A stretch of 64,000 bases of DNA from Arthrobacter sp. C9C5. GTDB lineage: Bacteria; Actinomycetota; Actinomycetes; Actinomycetales; Micrococcaceae. Below the pieces are notes generated by a model. The model had not been told where the DNA came from, searched no databases, and worked only from the letters and a program-made list of their open reading frames with translations. Position 1 is the first letter of the stretch. Each line of letters begins with the position of its first letter. The position numbers were made by a program, and so were the translations under genes. Below are positions 9,023 through 17,041 of the stretch, in pieces. The stretch lies in NCBI RefSeq assembly GCF_013359735.1, contig NZ_JABFMX010000023.1, positions 1-64,000 of the forward strand. Reading direction: 5' to 3'.

Positions 9023-10282
9023 GGTCGTTGCAACATTCTGATTTTTGGAGGTTGTGATGCCGAGTGGTTATCGGGCGCCCGATGCGCTGAAGGATGAGTT
9101 TTTCTCCCTGATCCGGCAGGGGGTCTCGGTTAAGGAGGCTTCTGCCCGGATAGGAGTGTGGCGCAGTACCACCCAGGGCTGGATGGGTAAGGCTGGCGGC
9201 ATGCGGATGCGTATGGGAGTTGATGGAGGCCTTGAAGCCGGTCCGGTGCCGGCTGTGCGGCCCGGGTCCAACCGGCTTGATTTGGTGGATCGGGCGGTGA
9301 TCATGATTCGGGTCCGGGAGGGCGCCAGGGCCGCGGTGATCGCCCGGGAAATCGGCCGGGACAGGTCGGTAGTCTGGCGGGAAATCCGGCGGAACCGGGG
9401 TGAGGATGGGACGTACCAGGCCGATGTGGCGCAGATCCGCACTCATGAGCGTGCCCGGCGGCCTAAAGCGTTCAGGCTTCAGAACCCTGATCTGGCCAAA
9501 TACGTCGAGGATGCCATGGATGATGGTTGGTCTCCGAAACTGGTGTCCTTGGTTCTGAAGCAAACCTTCGGTCACGATGAGAGCATGCAGGTCAGTCATG
9601 AATCGATCTATCAGAGCCTCTATGTCCAGGGACGGGGCGAGCTGCGCAAGGATCTCTACCGTTGCCTAAGTACCAGCAGGAGCAAGCGAACACCCCGCGG
9701 TGAGCGGCCCCGGGGAAACGCAGGCCAGCACTACAGGGATGCTCCCAAGATCTCAGAGAGACCTGCCGAAGTTGACGACCGGGCGGTGCCAGGGCATTGG
9801 GAAGGCGATTTGATCATCGGCAAGGACGGCCGCAGCGCTATCGGCACCCTGGTCGAGCGCAGCACCCGATACACGCTTCTGCTGCACCTGCCCGGACGGC
9901 ATACCGCACAGGAAGTCGCCGACGCGATGATCGCCCAGATGCGCCGGCTCCCGGACCAGCTGGTCAAAACCGTGACCTGGGACCGGGGCTCCGAGATGGT
10001 CCAGTACCCCCGCATCCAGATGGCCCTGGACGCGGGGGTCTACTTCTGCGACCCGCACTCACCATGGCAGCGCGGGACCAACGAGAACACCAACCGGCTG
10101 CTGCGGCACTGGTTCGAGAAAGGCTCAGACCTCTCAACCTTCACCGCCGAGGACCTCGAGGCCATCGCTGACAAACTCAACAACCGGCCCCGCCCAACAC
10201 TGAACCTCGAAACACCCAAACAACGCATGCGCCAACTGATCGCCGCCGCAGCATGACACCACCCCGGCATGTTGCAACGACC
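9023..10282 (+). mobile_element. IS30-family insertion sequence
   Basis: Bounded by a perfect 14-bp inverted repeat: GGTCGTTGCAACAT at 9023-9036 and ATGTTGCAACGACC at 10269-10282. It encloses one full transposase gene. The flanks (ATAC left, AATT right) show no clear short target duplication. It sits between two c-di-GMP cargo genes and breaks no recognisable gene. Confidence 0.88.
9057..10256 (+). CDS. IS30-family transposase
   Basis: DDE transposase of 399 residues. N-terminal helix-turn-helix segments (FFSLIRQGVSVKEASARIGV and AAVIAREIGRDRSVVWREIR) bind the IS ends. Catalytic core: D in HWEGDLIIGK, D in VTWDRGSEM, and E in QRGTNENTNRLLRHWFEKG, the IS30 pattern. ATG 9057 has GGAGG 5 bases upstream; GTG 9054 is an alternative. 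Full length and apparently intact. Confidence 0.93.
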   Translation: MPSGYRAPDALKDEFFSLIRQGVSVKEASARIGVWRSTTQGWMGKAGGMRMRMGVDGGLEAGPVPAVRPGSNRLDLVDRAVIMIRVREGARAAVIAREIGRDRSVVWREIRRNRGEDGTYQADVAQIRTHERARRPKAFRLQNPDLAKYVEDAMDDGWSPKLVSLVLKQTFGHDESMQVSHESIYQSLYVQGRGELRKDLYRCLSTSRSKRTPRGERPRGNAGQHYRDAPKISERPAEVDDRAVPGHWEGDLIIGKDGRSAIGTLVERSTRYTLLLHLPGRHTAQEVADAMIAQMRRLPDQLVKTVTWDRGSEMVQYPRIQMALDAGVYFCDPHSPWQRGTNENTNRLLRHWFEKGSDLSTFTAEDLEAIADKLNNRPRPTLNLETPKQRMRQLIAAAA

Positions 10283-10448
10283 AATTGACTTTGAGAGTCA
10301 TTCATGATTCATGAGTGACCCTTCGGGAAACATCGGCAATCCGACGGATTGGGGGGTGCCGGGCCTCAGCGGAGCCGAAACCGGTTCGTCGTCAGCGCCC
10401 GGCGCGAAAAGCGCAGCAGGGGGCGGAGGTCCCCGAGGGGGATAACCA

Positions 10449-10796
10449 ATGGCGGGTATGTTCGAGCTTTTTCTCGACGCGGAATCACGGTACCGGTTCC
10501 GCTTGAAAGGCCCCGACGGGATGGTCGTTGCCGTATCACGAAGCTTCGACGACAAGCCGGCCGCCATAGCCGGAATCCGTGACGTGCGCGAAAGCGCGGG
10601 AACAGCACTGATCACCGATCTCAGCCCCAGGGCCCGTCCGGCTGTCCCTTACACCGGCGTGTCAGGCGCGGTCCGCCGCGACACCCCTTGCGTTGTGCCG
10701 GAGATCAGCTCCCCTGTTCCTGCGATGGCGCCGCCGGCCGGAAGCGAGTTCTTTCCAGGTAGCGGGAGTCTCATTAATGTGGGCAGGAGAGCATGA
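10449..10796 (+). CDS. YegP/DUF1508-like protein
   Basis: A 115-residue protein. Residues 4-58 (FELFLDAESRYRFRLKGPDG ... KPAAIAGIRDVRESAG) form one YegP/DUF1508 unit; the Pro/Ala-rich remainder has no known domain. Similar to the N-terminal part of the protein at 52717. Ribosome-binding GAGGGGGAT is 6-7 bases upstream of the ATG. Its stop codon (TGA 10794) overlaps a short leader frame at 10793-10837, which in turn overlaps the start of the GGDEF-EAL gene, so the two genes may be translationally coupled. The biochemical role of this family is unknown. Confidence 0.65.
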   Translation: MAGMFELFLDAESRYRFRLKGPDGMVVAVSRSFDDKPAAIAGIRDVRESAGTALITDLSPRARPAVPYTGVSGAVRRDTPCVVPEISSPVPAMAPPAGSEFFPGSGSLINVGRRA

Positions 10797-10833
10797 TGCG
10801 GCTGCTGATCACGGCTTGGGCGGGGCCGGGACG

Positions 10834-12990
10834 ATGACGGCGCAGCCCCGAACAACCGGGCCACATGCGGATCTGCTTCGCGCTCCGTTCGCTGATCTCG
10901 CGGAGCATGGCCCGGATGCGCTGGTCGTCATCGGCGAACAGGGCACGATTGCCTACCTCAACGCCGCTGCCGAAGCCCTGTTCGGTTACCGCCGGCACTG
11001 GTTGTTGGGCCGCCATTACCGGACCTTGCTGCCGGGCAGGTTCCAGGGATGCAACGAAGATCTCCGGGACGTTTTTGCGACCGATCCGGGCGTGCGGCAG
11101 GCGGGGACGGATCTTGATCTGTTCGGACTGCGCCGCGACGGCACGGAATTCCCGATGGAGATTAACTTCTCACCCCTGCCCGGTCCCGGCCACTCCGGGA
11201 TTGTGGCATCGATCCGGGACGTGACCGAACGCAAACGCAGCGACGCGGCCCTGCGCGAGGCCCTCTCGATGGTCAGCGCAACCCTTGAATCCACCGCAGA
11301 CGGAATCCTGGTCGTGACCTCCGGCGGGAGAATCGCCGGGTCCAACGAACGCTTTGCCACGATGTGGGGAATCCCTGCCGATCTGCTGGCATCCCACGAC
11401 GACGGAAAGGTCATGGATTTCGTCCTGGACCAGCTCACCGATGCGGAATCATTCGTGGCAAAGGTCCGGGAACTCTACGCGGACCCCGCTGCCGAGAGCC
11501 TTGACTCACTCCACTTCCGCGACGGCCGGACCTTTGAACGGTACTCCCGGCCACAGCGGGTCGCCAATGCCATCGTCGGGCGCGTCTGGAGCTTCCGGGA
11601 CATCAGCGCCCGCAAAGAGGCCCAGGACCAGGCCAAAACGGCGCTGGAAGACGTCGCCCGGCAGACCGAGGAACTGAAACTCCTCGCGTTCAGGGACCAC
11701 CTCACGGGCCTTCCCAACCGTGCACTGTTCCGTGAACGCCTCGAAAAAGCACTGACCGCACCGGAACGCGACGGTATCCATGTGCTGCTCCTGGACCTGG
11801 ATAACTTCAAGGAAGTCAACGACGTCCTTGGCCACCAGGCCGGTGACGAGATGCTGACCGAAGTCGGGAGCCGCCTGCGCCGGTGCGTCGGCCCGGCCGA
11901 TACCGTTGCCCGGCTCGGCGGCGACGAATTCGTCATCCTCCTGACCTCCACGGCCGATCCCGACGCCGTGGCGGCCCGTGCCGTCGCCGCGGCGAACCTG
12001 CCCATGACCCTGCACGGGCATGAACTCCACCCCAGCATCAGCCTCGGCTTGATCAGCGCCGACACCGGCCTCCAGGCCCCGGACCTGCTGCGGCGGGCCG
12101 ACATTGCCATGTATGTCGCCAAGGCGGCGGGAAAGAACCGCTACCAGCGATTCCACCCGGACATGATGACCGCCCTGCTGGCCCGCAACGAGCTCGAAAC
12201 CGGCCTCCGCCGCGCCATTGACCGCGAAGAAATCACGGTGCACTTCCAACCCGTCGTCAGCGCCGTATCGGCCCGGGTCACCCAGGTCGAGGCCCTGGTC
12301 CGCTGGGACCGGCCAGAAGGTCTCGTCCCGCCCTCGGACTTCATCCCCGCGGCCGAAAGTACCGGGCTGATTAACGCGATCGGGCAGGAAGTCCTCACCC
12401 AGACCTGCGCCCGGTTACGGCCATGGCTCGAACGGGACCAGGAACGCCGCGCAGCGGTGAATGTCTCCGCCGTGCAGCTGCGCGAACCCGGTTACGCCCG
12501 CACCGTCCTGGAGACCCTGGCCGCTACCGGAGTCCGGGCGGACCAGCTGATCCTGGAGGTCACCGAAAGTGTCTTCCTGGACCCCGCACCGCACATCACC
12601 GCCCAGCTGACCCTGCTGCGCGGTCACGGAATCCGGGTTGCCCTCGACGACTTCGGCACCGGCTATTCCTCCCTCGGCAGGCTCCAGGACCTTCCCGTCG
12701 ACATCCTCAAAATCGACCGCTCGTTCGTCTCCGTCATCATCACCGGGAACGAGAGTCTGCCGATCCTAAGCTCCATGACGGCCATGGCCCACCATCTCGG
12801 ACTCCGCATCACCGCCGAGGGCGTGGAAACCCCGGCCCAGGCACTGCACCTGCTCGGCCTCGGCTGCGACTCCCTCCAGGGGTACTACTTCTCCCGCCCC
12901 GTCCCCGCCGAAGACCTGCCCACGGCCGAAACCGATGCCGCACAGCGGATCAGGGAGCTCAACCCCGCCATAGCAAAATCCCAGAGCTAA
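10834..12990 (+). CDS. PAS-PAS-GGDEF-EAL bifunctional c-di-GMP protein
   Basis: A 718-residue cytosolic sensor with two PAS-like domains (about 20-125 and 135-255), GGDEF (about 290-440) and EAL (about 450-700). The cyclase site RLGGDEF is intact. The RxxD product-inhibition site is absent: GPAD occupies that position. The EAL half keeps VEALVRW, VNVSA, EVTESV, DDFGTGYSS, KIDRSF and AEGVET, so phosphodiesterase activity is expected. It may make, degrade or switch c-di-GMP by PAS signal. ATG 10834 overlaps the TGA of a 14-codon leader (10793-10837). Longer frames to 10693 run through the YegP gene. The convergent neighbour is the degenerate EAL gene. Confidence 0.88.
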   Translation: MTAQPRTTGPHADLLRAPFADLAEHGPDALVVIGEQGTIAYLNAAAEALFGYRRHWLLGRHYRTLLPGRFQGCNEDLRDVFATDPGVRQAGTDLDLFGLRRDGTEFPMEINFSPLPGPGHSGIVASIRDVTERKRSDAALREALSMVSATLESTADGILVVTSGGRIAGSNERFATMWGIPADLLASHDDGKVMDFVLDQLTDAESFVAKVRELYADPAAESLDSLHFRDGRTFERYSRPQRVANAIVGRVWSFRDISARKEAQDQAKTALEDVARQTEELKLLAFRDHLTGLPNRALFRERLEKALTAPERDGIHVLLLDLDNFKEVNDVLGHQAGDEMLTEVGSRLRRCVGPADTVARLGGDEFVILLTSTADPDAVAARAVAAANLPMTLHGHELHPSISLGLISADTGLQAPDLLRRADIAMYVAKAAGKNRYQRFHPDMMTALLARNELETGLRRAIDREEITVHFQPVVSAVSARVTQVEALVRWDRPEGLVPPSDFIPAAESTGLINAIGQEVLTQTCARLRPWLERDQERRAAVNVSAVQLREPGYARTVLETLAATGVRADQLILEVTESVFLDPAPHITAQLTLLRGHGIRVALDDFGTGYSSLGRLQDLPVDILKIDRSFVSVIITGNESLPILSSMTAMAHHLGLRITAEGVETPAQALHLLGLGCDSLQGYYFSRPVPAEDLPTAETDAAQRIRELNPAIAKSQS

Positions 12991-13149
12991 TAGAACACGG
13001 AAGAACCAGCGCGGCCCCGGGAACTGCCCGGCCCGTCCCGGCGTCCAGGGAACCGGACGACCGCGTGAAGCCTTCGGGCCGGATGCAGATCGCGGACACG
13101 GCAATCTTCGGCCCTCGGTCCGTCGCTGTTCGTGCAGACGGTGCGGAAA

Positions 13150-14331
13150 CTATGAACCCTGCCGGGCCTTCGGGATGGGGACGTCCAGGGTTCCGGTGCC
13201 AGTCTCGGAGCCCCGCCGACGGTATCCGGTGCCGGAAACGATGGGCCCCTGAAGGTCCTCTGCGGGGGTCCAGTTGCTCCAATCCCCGGGGCGGATGGTG
13301 GGCGCACCCAGCAAATAGCCCTGGCCGGCTGTCGCTCCGAGACCGGTGACGGCTGACAGTTCTTCGGGTGTTTCGATTCCCTCTGCGGTCACGACGGCAT
13401 CGATGTGGCGGGCGAACCCGATCATGGCCTCAGCCAGTGAGGAACGGAGCGGATCCGTATCAATTCCGGCTACCAGGGTACGGTCCAGTTTGATGATGTC
13501 CGGTTCAAGTTCCCTGATATGGCGGATCGACGTGAAGTAGGATCCGGCGTGATCAATTCCGAGCCGGACCCCGCTCCTGCGCAATGGAGCCAATGCCTTA
13601 ACCAGAGCGGCGGGTTGTTCCCGGGTCATAGCCTCGGTGAGTTCCAGGACCAGCCGCCCTGGAGCAATCGCTGATTCCTCCAGGACTCCCGGAAGGAGCG
13701 GGTCCAGGCAGGTGGCCGCGGAGAGTTTCAGTGCCACGTAAAGGTGGTCCGGGAGGAGCCTGGCGGCGGTGAGGGCCGATTCCATGGCCGCAAATTCCAG
13801 ATCGCTTTCCAAGTCCTGGTCCCTGGCTTCGGCGAACCAGCCCGCGGCCTCATCGCGGCCGTCGCTGAGGAAGCGTGTTAAAGCCTGGACACCCACGACT
13901 CCCCGACTGGAGAGGTCAGAGATCGGCTGGAAGGCTGTCACCAGCATCCGGCCCTGCAGGACCGCCTCGATCCTCGATCTGACGTTCTCCTCCATCTGCT
14001 GGGACGGGATTGCGTCCAGTGGCTGCGGCGGCGTTGCGCCGCCCGGCAACGGTAGGTCCGATATTCCAGCAGGAAACCCGGTCAAGGATCTCAAAGCGAG
14101 CAGGTGCTCCACGAGCGCCGCCTCCGGCCGGCCCGGATGGGCCGCCAGGCACCGGCGCAGCTGATCCCGGACCTCAGCGCGCTCCGGCTCGGAAGCGGAC
14201 AGCACCGCATCGATGATCTCGGCCGCCTGACGGCGTATACCGGACGCCCCACCACAGGGCGGGTCGTCCTCCGGTTCCACCTCATCTGCCGTATCGGTGT
14301 GTTCTGGAAAAGACGATGGCTCTATCGACAT
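13150..14331 (-). CDS. Degenerate EAL-domain protein with a novel N-terminal domain
   Basis: A 393-residue protein. Residues 28-95 (IRRQAAEIIDAVLSASEPER ... LVEHLLALRSL) form a helical domain also encoded separately at 15741. Residues 110-355 are an EAL fold, but the key motifs are changed: EAL reads QAL (VQALTRF), NxSx reads KLSA, and DDFGTG reads DHAGSY; LELTE, IKLDRT, AEGIET and AGQGYLLG remain. Loss of metal-binding residues suggests a c-di-GMP receptor or protein-binding module, not a hydrolase (inference). A TetR operator-like site lies about 120 bases upstream at 14451-14471. Confidence 0.82.
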   Translation of the reverse strand: MSIEPSSFPEHTDTADEVEPEDDPPCGGASGIRRQAAEIIDAVLSASEPERAEVRDQLRRCLAAHPGRPEAALVEHLLALRSLTGFPAGISDLPLPGGATPPQPLDAIPSQQMEENVRSRIEAVLQGRMLVTAFQPISDLSSRGVVGVQALTRFLSDGRDEAAGWFAEARDQDLESDLEFAAMESALTAARLLPDHLYVALKLSAATCLDPLLPGVLEESAIAPGRLVLELTEAMTREQPAALVKALAPLRRSGVRLGIDHAGSYFTSIRHIRELEPDIIKLDRTLVAGIDTDPLRSSLAEAMIGFARHIDAVVTAEGIETPEELSAVTGLGATAGQGYLLGAPTIRPGDWSNWTPAEDLQGPIVSGTGYRRRGSETGTGTLDVPIPKARQGS

Positions 14332-14928
14332 TGGCTATTCCTTTTGTTCCCCGGTTCCGGCTGAGCCCGGAACACAAAGCCGGTCATCCGCTGACGTCTT
14401 CCAGATTTCCTGGGACGCGAGGGCTGACGACCGTAGCAGAAGCCTACAACGGGACTGACCGGTCTGACCCGCTGCAGGGAGGATTTTTTCACTGGCACTC
14501 TTGGCCTTGGTCCGCCTGCCGGACAGCGTCCCCGCGCGACGGGTTTCATCCATGCACCGCGGACCGCCGGGCTGCTGCCGCCTGGTGCTCGGCCCGTCCC
14601 TGCCGACGCCGCCGGAGACAGTCGCCTGCCAGGACCGGGAGCGGCCGAAACCGTCGTCCGGCTGCGGCCCCACGACGGATCCATCCGTTAGAACCGGATC
14701 GATACTTTCCGGACCGGTGACACCTCCCCGTTACTGAACGGCATACGGTCATCGAGGCAAGCTGCGCAATCGGCCCCGGTATTTCATGGCCCTGAAGCCG
14801 CCGTTCGCGGCGGGCAGCGCCAAAGGACCAAAGGTCCCGGGAGCAATCACTATGACGGAAGCCTTTCAGTCTGAGAACAGCGAATACCTTCCTCACCGAT
14901 TGCCGGTTTCTTTCTGCGGGCCGGGCCG
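14332..14928. promoter_or_regulatory. Upstream region of the degenerate EAL gene with a TetR operator-like site
   Basis: Bases 14451-14471 read GGGACTGACCGGTCTGACCC plus one G, centred on the palindrome GACCGGTC (14457-14464). A near-identical site (GGGACAGACCGGTCGGTACC) lies beside the tetR start at 15642-15662. The rest of the 597-bp gap holds no gene I can support. Confidence 0.6.
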
Positions 14929-15618
14929 CTAGGGCTGGTGGTGTTCGATGAGCCAGCCGGCCATTTGGCGGGCGCGGGCCGCGGCATCGGCGTCTCCTTC
15001 GGCCGCGGAAATGATGGATCCTTTCATCAGGATGTGCCAGGACCGGGCGAACTCATCGGCCCGGTCCAGGCCGGCTTCCTCGGCCAGCGCCCGGACGTGT
15101 CCGCGGATCCGGGCAAGGTAGTCGATGCTGGCCCGCCCGAGCCGGTGTCCGGAGCCCATTTCCAGCAGAACGTTTATGAACGTGCAGGCTTCGAAGTCCT
15201 CGCGGGCGAACCAGTCGGCGAAGACATCAAAGATTGCCAGTAACTGTTGCGTGGGGGTGGTTCCGCGGGCCCGTGCCCCGGCGATGATCTGCTCTAGGGT
15301 CCAAAGCTGGTCGCGGCGGGCCAGGAAGGCCAGGACCACGTCGTCCTTGGACCGGAAGTGTCGGTAGAACGTGGCCTTGGCTACCCCCGCAGTGTCGATG
15401 AGTTCGGTGACTCCCACATCCCGGATCCCCCTGCGGGAGAAGAGTCCATACGCCGCTGCCAGAATCCTCTCTTCGGCATCCGGGCCCGCCGGTGGTGCGC
15501 CCGCCGCTCCGGTTCCCCGGACGTCGGCGCTTCGGGCGGTAGCCAAGACGCCGGGGGCGGGCAGGTCATCGGCCGAGGTTTCAGGGGTGGGCCGCAGGGG
15601 CCCGGTATGGGAATCCAT
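14929..15618 (-). CDS. TetR-family transcriptional regulator
   Basis: A 229-residue protein with an N-terminal extension of about 45 Pro/Ala-rich residues, then a TetR helix-turn-helix (AAAYGLFSRRGIRDVGVTEL ... GVAKATFYRHFRSKDDVV) and a helical ligand domain. Divergent from the gene at 15741, with the operator-like GACCGGTC palindrome 24-44 bases upstream of its ATG (15618). The same palindrome lies before the degenerate EAL gene. The simplest reading is local repression of itself, the small paralog and the EAL gene, relieved by an unknown ligand. Confidence 0.88.
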   Translation of the reverse strand: MDSHTGPLRPTPETSADDLPAPGVLATARSADVRGTGAAGAPPAGPDAEERILAAAYGLFSRRGIRDVGVTELIDTAGVAKATFYRHFRSKDDVVLAFLARRDQLWTLEQIIAGARARGTTPTQQLLAIFDVFADWFAREDFEACTFINVLLEMGSGHRLGRASIDYLARIRGHVRALAEEAGLDRADEFARSWHILMKGSIISAAEGDADAAARARQMAGWLIEHHQP

Positions 15619-15641
15619 GATTCAAAAATACCACCCGACCC

Positions 15642-15662
15642 GGGACAGACCGGTCGGTACCG
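15642..15662. promoter_or_regulatory. TetR operator-like palindrome in the divergent promoter region
   Basis: GGGACAGACCGGTCGGTACC, with the perfect 8-bp centre GACCGGTC at 15648-15655, between the divergent tetR (start 15618) and the gene at 15741. It shares the pattern GGGACnGACCGGTCnG with the site at 14451-14471. Confidence 0.62.
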
Positions 15663-15740
15663 CTGTAAAATTTGTCCATCGAGGTTCCGTCTACCGTCCG
15701 GAATATCACGCCCGGGCGCTGTTGAGCAAAGGAGAAGCCA

Positions 15741-16307
15741 ATGCCGATCCAGCCAGTGGCGCTGCCGACACGGACCGGAAACGAAAAACTTTCTGCTCCT
15801 GAGGCCAGGAGGCCCGCTCGGGTGCATCTCGCGGAGATACGCGAACAGGCCGCCGGCATCATCGCGGAGGTCCTCTCAGGGACCGATCCCCGCCAGGCCC
15901 GCGCCAGGGATGCGCTCCGCAGACAATGCGCCGCTCATCCGGAAGATCCGGAGACAGCACTGGCCGAACACCTTCAGGCCATCCGGACCCTGGCGCTGGT
16001 GCCCGGCGCCTTCCGGGATCCGGCACCCGTCCATGGCCCCGCGGGGTCGTCCGTGGAGTCGAAGGAGATTGTGGGCGCTATCGGGCTCCTCTCCGGTGAG
16101 GAAGCACCTGTGCGGGACGATTCCTCGCTCCCGGGCGGAGGGGACTTCGCCGGCGCGCCTTCGGCTATGACCACGGCTGTGATCGGGGGGACACCGGCCG
16201 GCGACAGGGCTGCGGCGGCACACCTGCCAGCGGTTGAGGTCATGGACGCCGCTGACGGCGCCGTCTACCCCGGCCCCGCATGGCCGGCATCTGAGCCGGG
16301 GCACTGA
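15741..16307 (+). CDS. Stand-alone N-terminal-domain paralog of the degenerate EAL protein
   Basis: A 188-residue protein. Residues 30-95 (IREQAAGIIAEVLSGTDPRQ ... LAEHLQAIRTL) align without gaps to the N-terminal domain of the protein at 13150-14331, about half the residues being identical by eye; no EAL domain follows. The rest is Ala/Gly/Pro-rich. ATG 15741 has AAGGAGA 5 bases upstream. It shares its promoter region and operator-like site with tetR. It could compete with or partner the EAL protein. A truncation product of an ancestral duplicate is the alternative. Confidence 0.68.
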   Translation: MPIQPVALPTRTGNEKLSAPEARRPARVHLAEIREQAAGIIAEVLSGTDPRQARARDALRRQCAAHPEDPETALAEHLQAIRTLALVPGAFRDPAPVHGPAGSSVESKEIVGAIGLLSGEEAPVRDDSSLPGGGDFAGAPSAMTTAVIGGTPAGDRAAAAHLPAVEVMDAADGAVYPGPAWPASEPGH

Positions 16308-16625
16308 ATGCTCCCCGTTACTCCGCCCCCGCAAACCCCAGTCCCGGCGTCGGCCCCGGACCCGAGGCCCGAGGCCGCCGAACGCGCGGCCACAGCCAGG
16401 CCCCGGGCGTGGCGTCCGCCACGGGACGGGGACCGTACCTGGGTCAGCCACCGGCCCTCGACGTACAGCCCGGCCCGCGGGTACTGGCTCAGCTACCGCG
16501 CCGGAAAATTCACCCCCGAGCGCGAAGAGGGTGAACCGCCCCTCACAGATCCGGCCGCCCCGGCGGCCGACGGGCCCGACCCGAATGCCTGCCAGCGGAC
16601 CGACGGCGGCGCAACTCTCGGCTGA
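16308..16625 (+). CDS. Short hypothetical protein after the stand-alone domain gene
   Basis: A 105-residue frame whose ATG directly follows the TGA of the previous gene, implying co-translation. Pro/Arg/Ala-rich and probably disordered, with one more ordered piece (STYSPARGYWLSYRAGKFTP). No family recognised. GC-rich DNA gives chance frames easily, so support is positional only. Confidence 0.35.
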   Translation: MLPVTPPPQTPVPASAPDPRPEAAERAATARPRAWRPPRDGDRTWVSHRPSTYSPARGYWLSYRAGKFTPEREEGEPPLTDPAAPAADGPDPNACQRTDGGATLG

Positions 16626-17041
16626 TCCTCGGCCCTGCCCATCATCGGCTCAGCCACGTCCGCGCGGGATGCACTTCGTGTCCTTAATCATTCCGGACCG
16701 CAAGCCGGGCGCAGCTGGGTTGTAGTGACCGGCACGGGGCCTTCCGGACCGCGGGAGTGCCCCCGACGGCATTGGCCGGCGGCTCTGAGGTCCCGGCAAG
16801 GGGTTCCCGGCACGGGGATCTGGCGGCGGTTCTCGGGCCCGGATCAGGAAACGCGCCGTCCTGGCCGGGAGGAATCCGGGCAGGCACCGTCATTGCCCGC
16901 GGTTCCGGGAATCGTGTCGAAATGACCTGCCATGGTCCCGTAAAGGGGACCCGCGTGAGAGGATGACGTACCCGGTCCCCCCGGGGCCCGGCGGTTAGGG
17001 CCCCGGTCCTGTTAGCGGCGCGGGCATTCATTCGGTCCGGG
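16626..17041. other. Intergenic stretch before the membrane GGDEF gene
   Basis: Nothing recognisable. A long minus-strand frame crossing it (16684-17388) lies opposite the N-terminus of the GGDEF gene and is taken as a shadow. Confidence 0.5.

Noticed and set aside
13353..13375. TGACAG resembling a Tn402 outer end inside the EAL gene
   Set aside because: No adjoining TCTGCAC-type repeats and it lies in coding sequence; a chance match.
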